Below are positions 60,937 to 64,000 of a stretch of DNA of 64,000 nucleotides, in pieces (the stretch's first letter is position 1; the number at the start of each line of letters is the position of its first letter). Position numbers and translations under genes: made by a program. The notes below the pieces were generated by a model, which did not search any database, had not been told where the DNA came from, and saw only the letters and a list, made by a program, of their open reading frames with translations. This DNA comes from an uncultured Pseudomonadales bacterium (GTDB taxonomy: Bacteria; Pseudomonadota; Gammaproteobacteria; Pseudomonadales; Azotimanducaceae). The stretch is taken from the NCBI GenBank assembly GCA_951813515.1, contig OX638346.1:2597617-2661616 (forward strand). Reading direction: 5' to 3'.

Positions 60937-62321
60937 ATAGCGCCGTATTCCGCTCGCACCAGTTCGAACCGGATCTTCGGCAGGAGCCCGAAGACAGCCA
61001 GTCCGGGCTTGTCCGGCAGCCGCAGATGGCCGGCGTCTGCGGGCACTTGGTTCCAGGTTGGGTCGACGGGAAGCCACCAGCCGTCGATCGCCACTTCACT
61101 CCAGTTGTGCAGCGCGAATGACTCCGTCTCGATGTCATACGCAAGCCCGGTTACGGTTCGCGCGGCAAACCCGAGCGCGCGCGCCATCGTCGTCAGCAGG
61201 TTGGCGTATTCCGTGCAGTCGCCGCGCCGCTCGCGCAAGATGTTCGAAACACTGCGCCCGGAGTCTTCCTCGGTGTAGTCGATGTAGCCGTGAACAAAGC
61301 GCACAAGTGCTTCGATCTGGCTCGCGGGATCGGTCAACCCCGATGCCGCGCGCCGTGCGAGAAGCATGACGGCGGGATCGTCGGCGGGGTGCGCCCTGGT
61401 TGCGCCTGACAGCGGCGGAAGATCGCTTCCATCGACGCGTTGCCAGGCGTCGCGCCGGCTCTCCAGCACGAAGTTGCCCTCGTCATCTCGGCGCAGCATC
61501 GTCCACGAGGTCGCATCGATCGAATCTTCGGTGCGCACGCGCAGAAGGAGGCGCGTCAGGTCGCGGGGCGTCTCAAGCGGCTTGTCGATCTCGACGTCGT
61601 ACATCCGGGCGTCGGATTGCGGTGGATCCGCTCGCCAGGCGCGTGCTGTCCGGGAAACGCGCTTCAAGGTCATGTCGAACAGGTTGGCGACGCTCAGGCG
61701 CACCGGAAGGTGGTGGGCGTCCAGTTGAACCATCGCCCCGTCGAGATTCTGAAGGCGATAACCCGTGTCATTGCGGTCGACCACGCGCCAGGACTCGCGC
61801 TTGAGGGACGGCCGGTCGAAATCGATCGATTTCGAATCAAGCGTCGCGCCGATCGCCTGATCCCGATCCAGCCACATCTCGACGGCGAGATAGTCTTGCA
61901 GCCCATAGTCCCAGTCGAGATCCGTGATGTGTCCGTTCAGCGAGGCGGCGAGGCGCCCCGCGCGCCGCTCGATGCCGACATGCATCGTATTGTCGGCGCT
62001 CGTGTAGGCGTTTTCCGCGGCCAGGAGCGGGTAGGGAGGTTGCGCATCGAAGACGAACGTTTCGGCAATGCGCGTTTGTGGACCCGTGCCCAGCCGGAAG
62101 ACCAGTTCCGAGTCGAAACGGTATCCCCCGCCGAACATGCGTCCGAAGGAGCGGAAGTGGCCGATGTCGGTGCCGTGCAGGCTTACGCTGTACCACCGCT
62201 CGGCCTGCAGCCGTTTGGCCGTCTGCTGGGTTGGATCGGGCGGGCCACCGAGCCACACGACCACGGCCAGGGCGGCAACGGTGGCCGCGACAAACCCCAG
62301 GCGGTGGAGGACAGGGCGCAT
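60927..62321 (-). CDS. Transglutaminase-like domain protein, exported or membrane-anchored
   Basis: The 464-residue product has an N-terminal hydrophobic segment (about residues 7-26), a beta-rich middle, and a C-terminal transglutaminase-like domain. The catalytic triad is visible: Cys in RRGDCTEYANLLTTMARALG, His in ALHNWSEVAIDG, and Asp in WWLPVDPTWNQ. Bacterial members act as peptidases or in cell-envelope processing. ATG 62321 gives the signal segment. Function in this organism unknown. Confidence 0.88.
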   Translation of the reverse strand: MRPVLHRLGFVAATVAALAVVVWLGGPPDPTQQTAKRLQAERWYSVSLHGTDIGHFRSFGRMFGGGYRFDSELVFRLGTGPQTRIAETFVFDAQPPYPLLAAENAYTSADNTMHVGIERRAGRLAASLNGHITDLDWDYGLQDYLAVEMWLDRDQAIGATLDSKSIDFDRPSLKRESWRVVDRNDTGYRLQNLDGAMVQLDAHHLPVRLSVANLFDMTLKRVSRTARAWRADPPQSDARMYDVEIDKPLETPRDLTRLLLRVRTEDSIDATSWTMLRRDDEGNFVLESRRDAWQRVDGSDLPPLSGATRAHPADDPAVMLLARRAASGLTDPASQIEALVRFVHGYIDYTEEDSGRSVSNILRERRGDCTEYANLLTTMARALGFAARTVTGLAYDIETESFALHNWSEVAIDGWWLPVDPTWNQVPADAGHLRLPDKPGLAVFGLLPKIRFELVRAEYGAIRT

Positions 62322-62415
62322 GCGGGCGATTGTATACGCGCGCGGCGCACTCGGGCGCGGCGCATTGTTTACAATGCCGCCGCAAACCGTGTAGCGACAG
62401 AAAGGGACGGCTTCG

Positions 62416-64000
<1,585 letters not shown>

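Noticed and set aside
62322..62415. TACAAT at 62370 as a glnS promoter
   Set aside because: No acceptable -35 element at 16-18 bases upstream, so not listed as a feature.

Overview
The window is high-GC DNA from one chromosome, most likely an uncultured or little-studied gammaproteobacterium. This rests on gene order. A division and cell-wall (dcw) block runs murD-ftsW-murC-ftsQ-ftsA-ftsZ. It is followed by dciA, an M23 peptidase, secA and argJ, and then by yacG-pilD-pilC-pilB | pilins | tRNA-Thr | nadC-ampD, which is the arrangement known from Pseudomonas-type genomes. A homodimeric-type aceE with aceF and a bacterial glnS fit the same assignment. No rRNA, CRISPR array or complete insertion sequence was seen.

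Layout. 1-6.4 kb: dcw block, with murG, murB, ddl and lpxC missing from their usual places. 6.5-9.3 kb: an inserted group with an F420-type (Ddn-like) nitroreductase, a homocysteine methyltransferase and an Eis-like acetyltransferase. 9.4-18.1 kb: dciA, M23 peptidase, an HlyD/C39-ABC export pair, secA, argJ. 18.2-24.1 kb: yacG, type IV pilus assembly genes, two pilins, a coiled-coil protein, tRNA-Thr, then a short AT-rich stretch. 24.7-33 kb: nadC, ampD, a ROK kinase, pyruvate dehydrogenase E1/E2, a D-2-hydroxyacid type FAD dehydrogenase. 33-39 kb: an accessory strip with a Tat-exported unknown, an ECF sigma factor with a long C-terminal extension, a ParDE-type pair, a secreted nuclease, a decayed copy of the fbiC 3' end, and a Fic protein. 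39.2-48.8 kb: a nine-gene, single-strand operon for coenzyme F420 (fbiC, cofC, cofD, cofE, npdG) that also carries an ATP-grasp protein, a double-hotdog thioesterase, a metallophosphoesterase and an LLM-class oxidoreductase. 49-52 kb: VapBC-type pair, an unknown gene and a cyclopropane-fatty-acid-synthase-like methyltransferase. 52.6-64 kb: TonB receptor, murA, a TatT/DctPQM TRAP transporter operon, a transglutaminase-like protein and glnS (cut by the window end).

How the genes work together. The F420 operon should make the deazaflavin Fo (FbiC), activate and attach the phospho-side chain (CofC, CofD), add glutamates (CofE) and reduce the cofactor with NADPH (NpdG). LLM and Ddn-type enzymes are the likely users. 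CofE stands alone, without the FbiB reductase domain, which raises the question of which three-carbon precursor is used. The extra genes of the operon are the best candidates here for something not yet described.

A family of hairpin-forming repeats is also notable. A 45-base unit is tandemly repeated in frame in the ampD tail (26.2 kb) and recurs at 52.2 kb inside a composite element. The outer parts of that composite element recur at 58.5 kb, where they encode the end of DctP and lead into dctQ.
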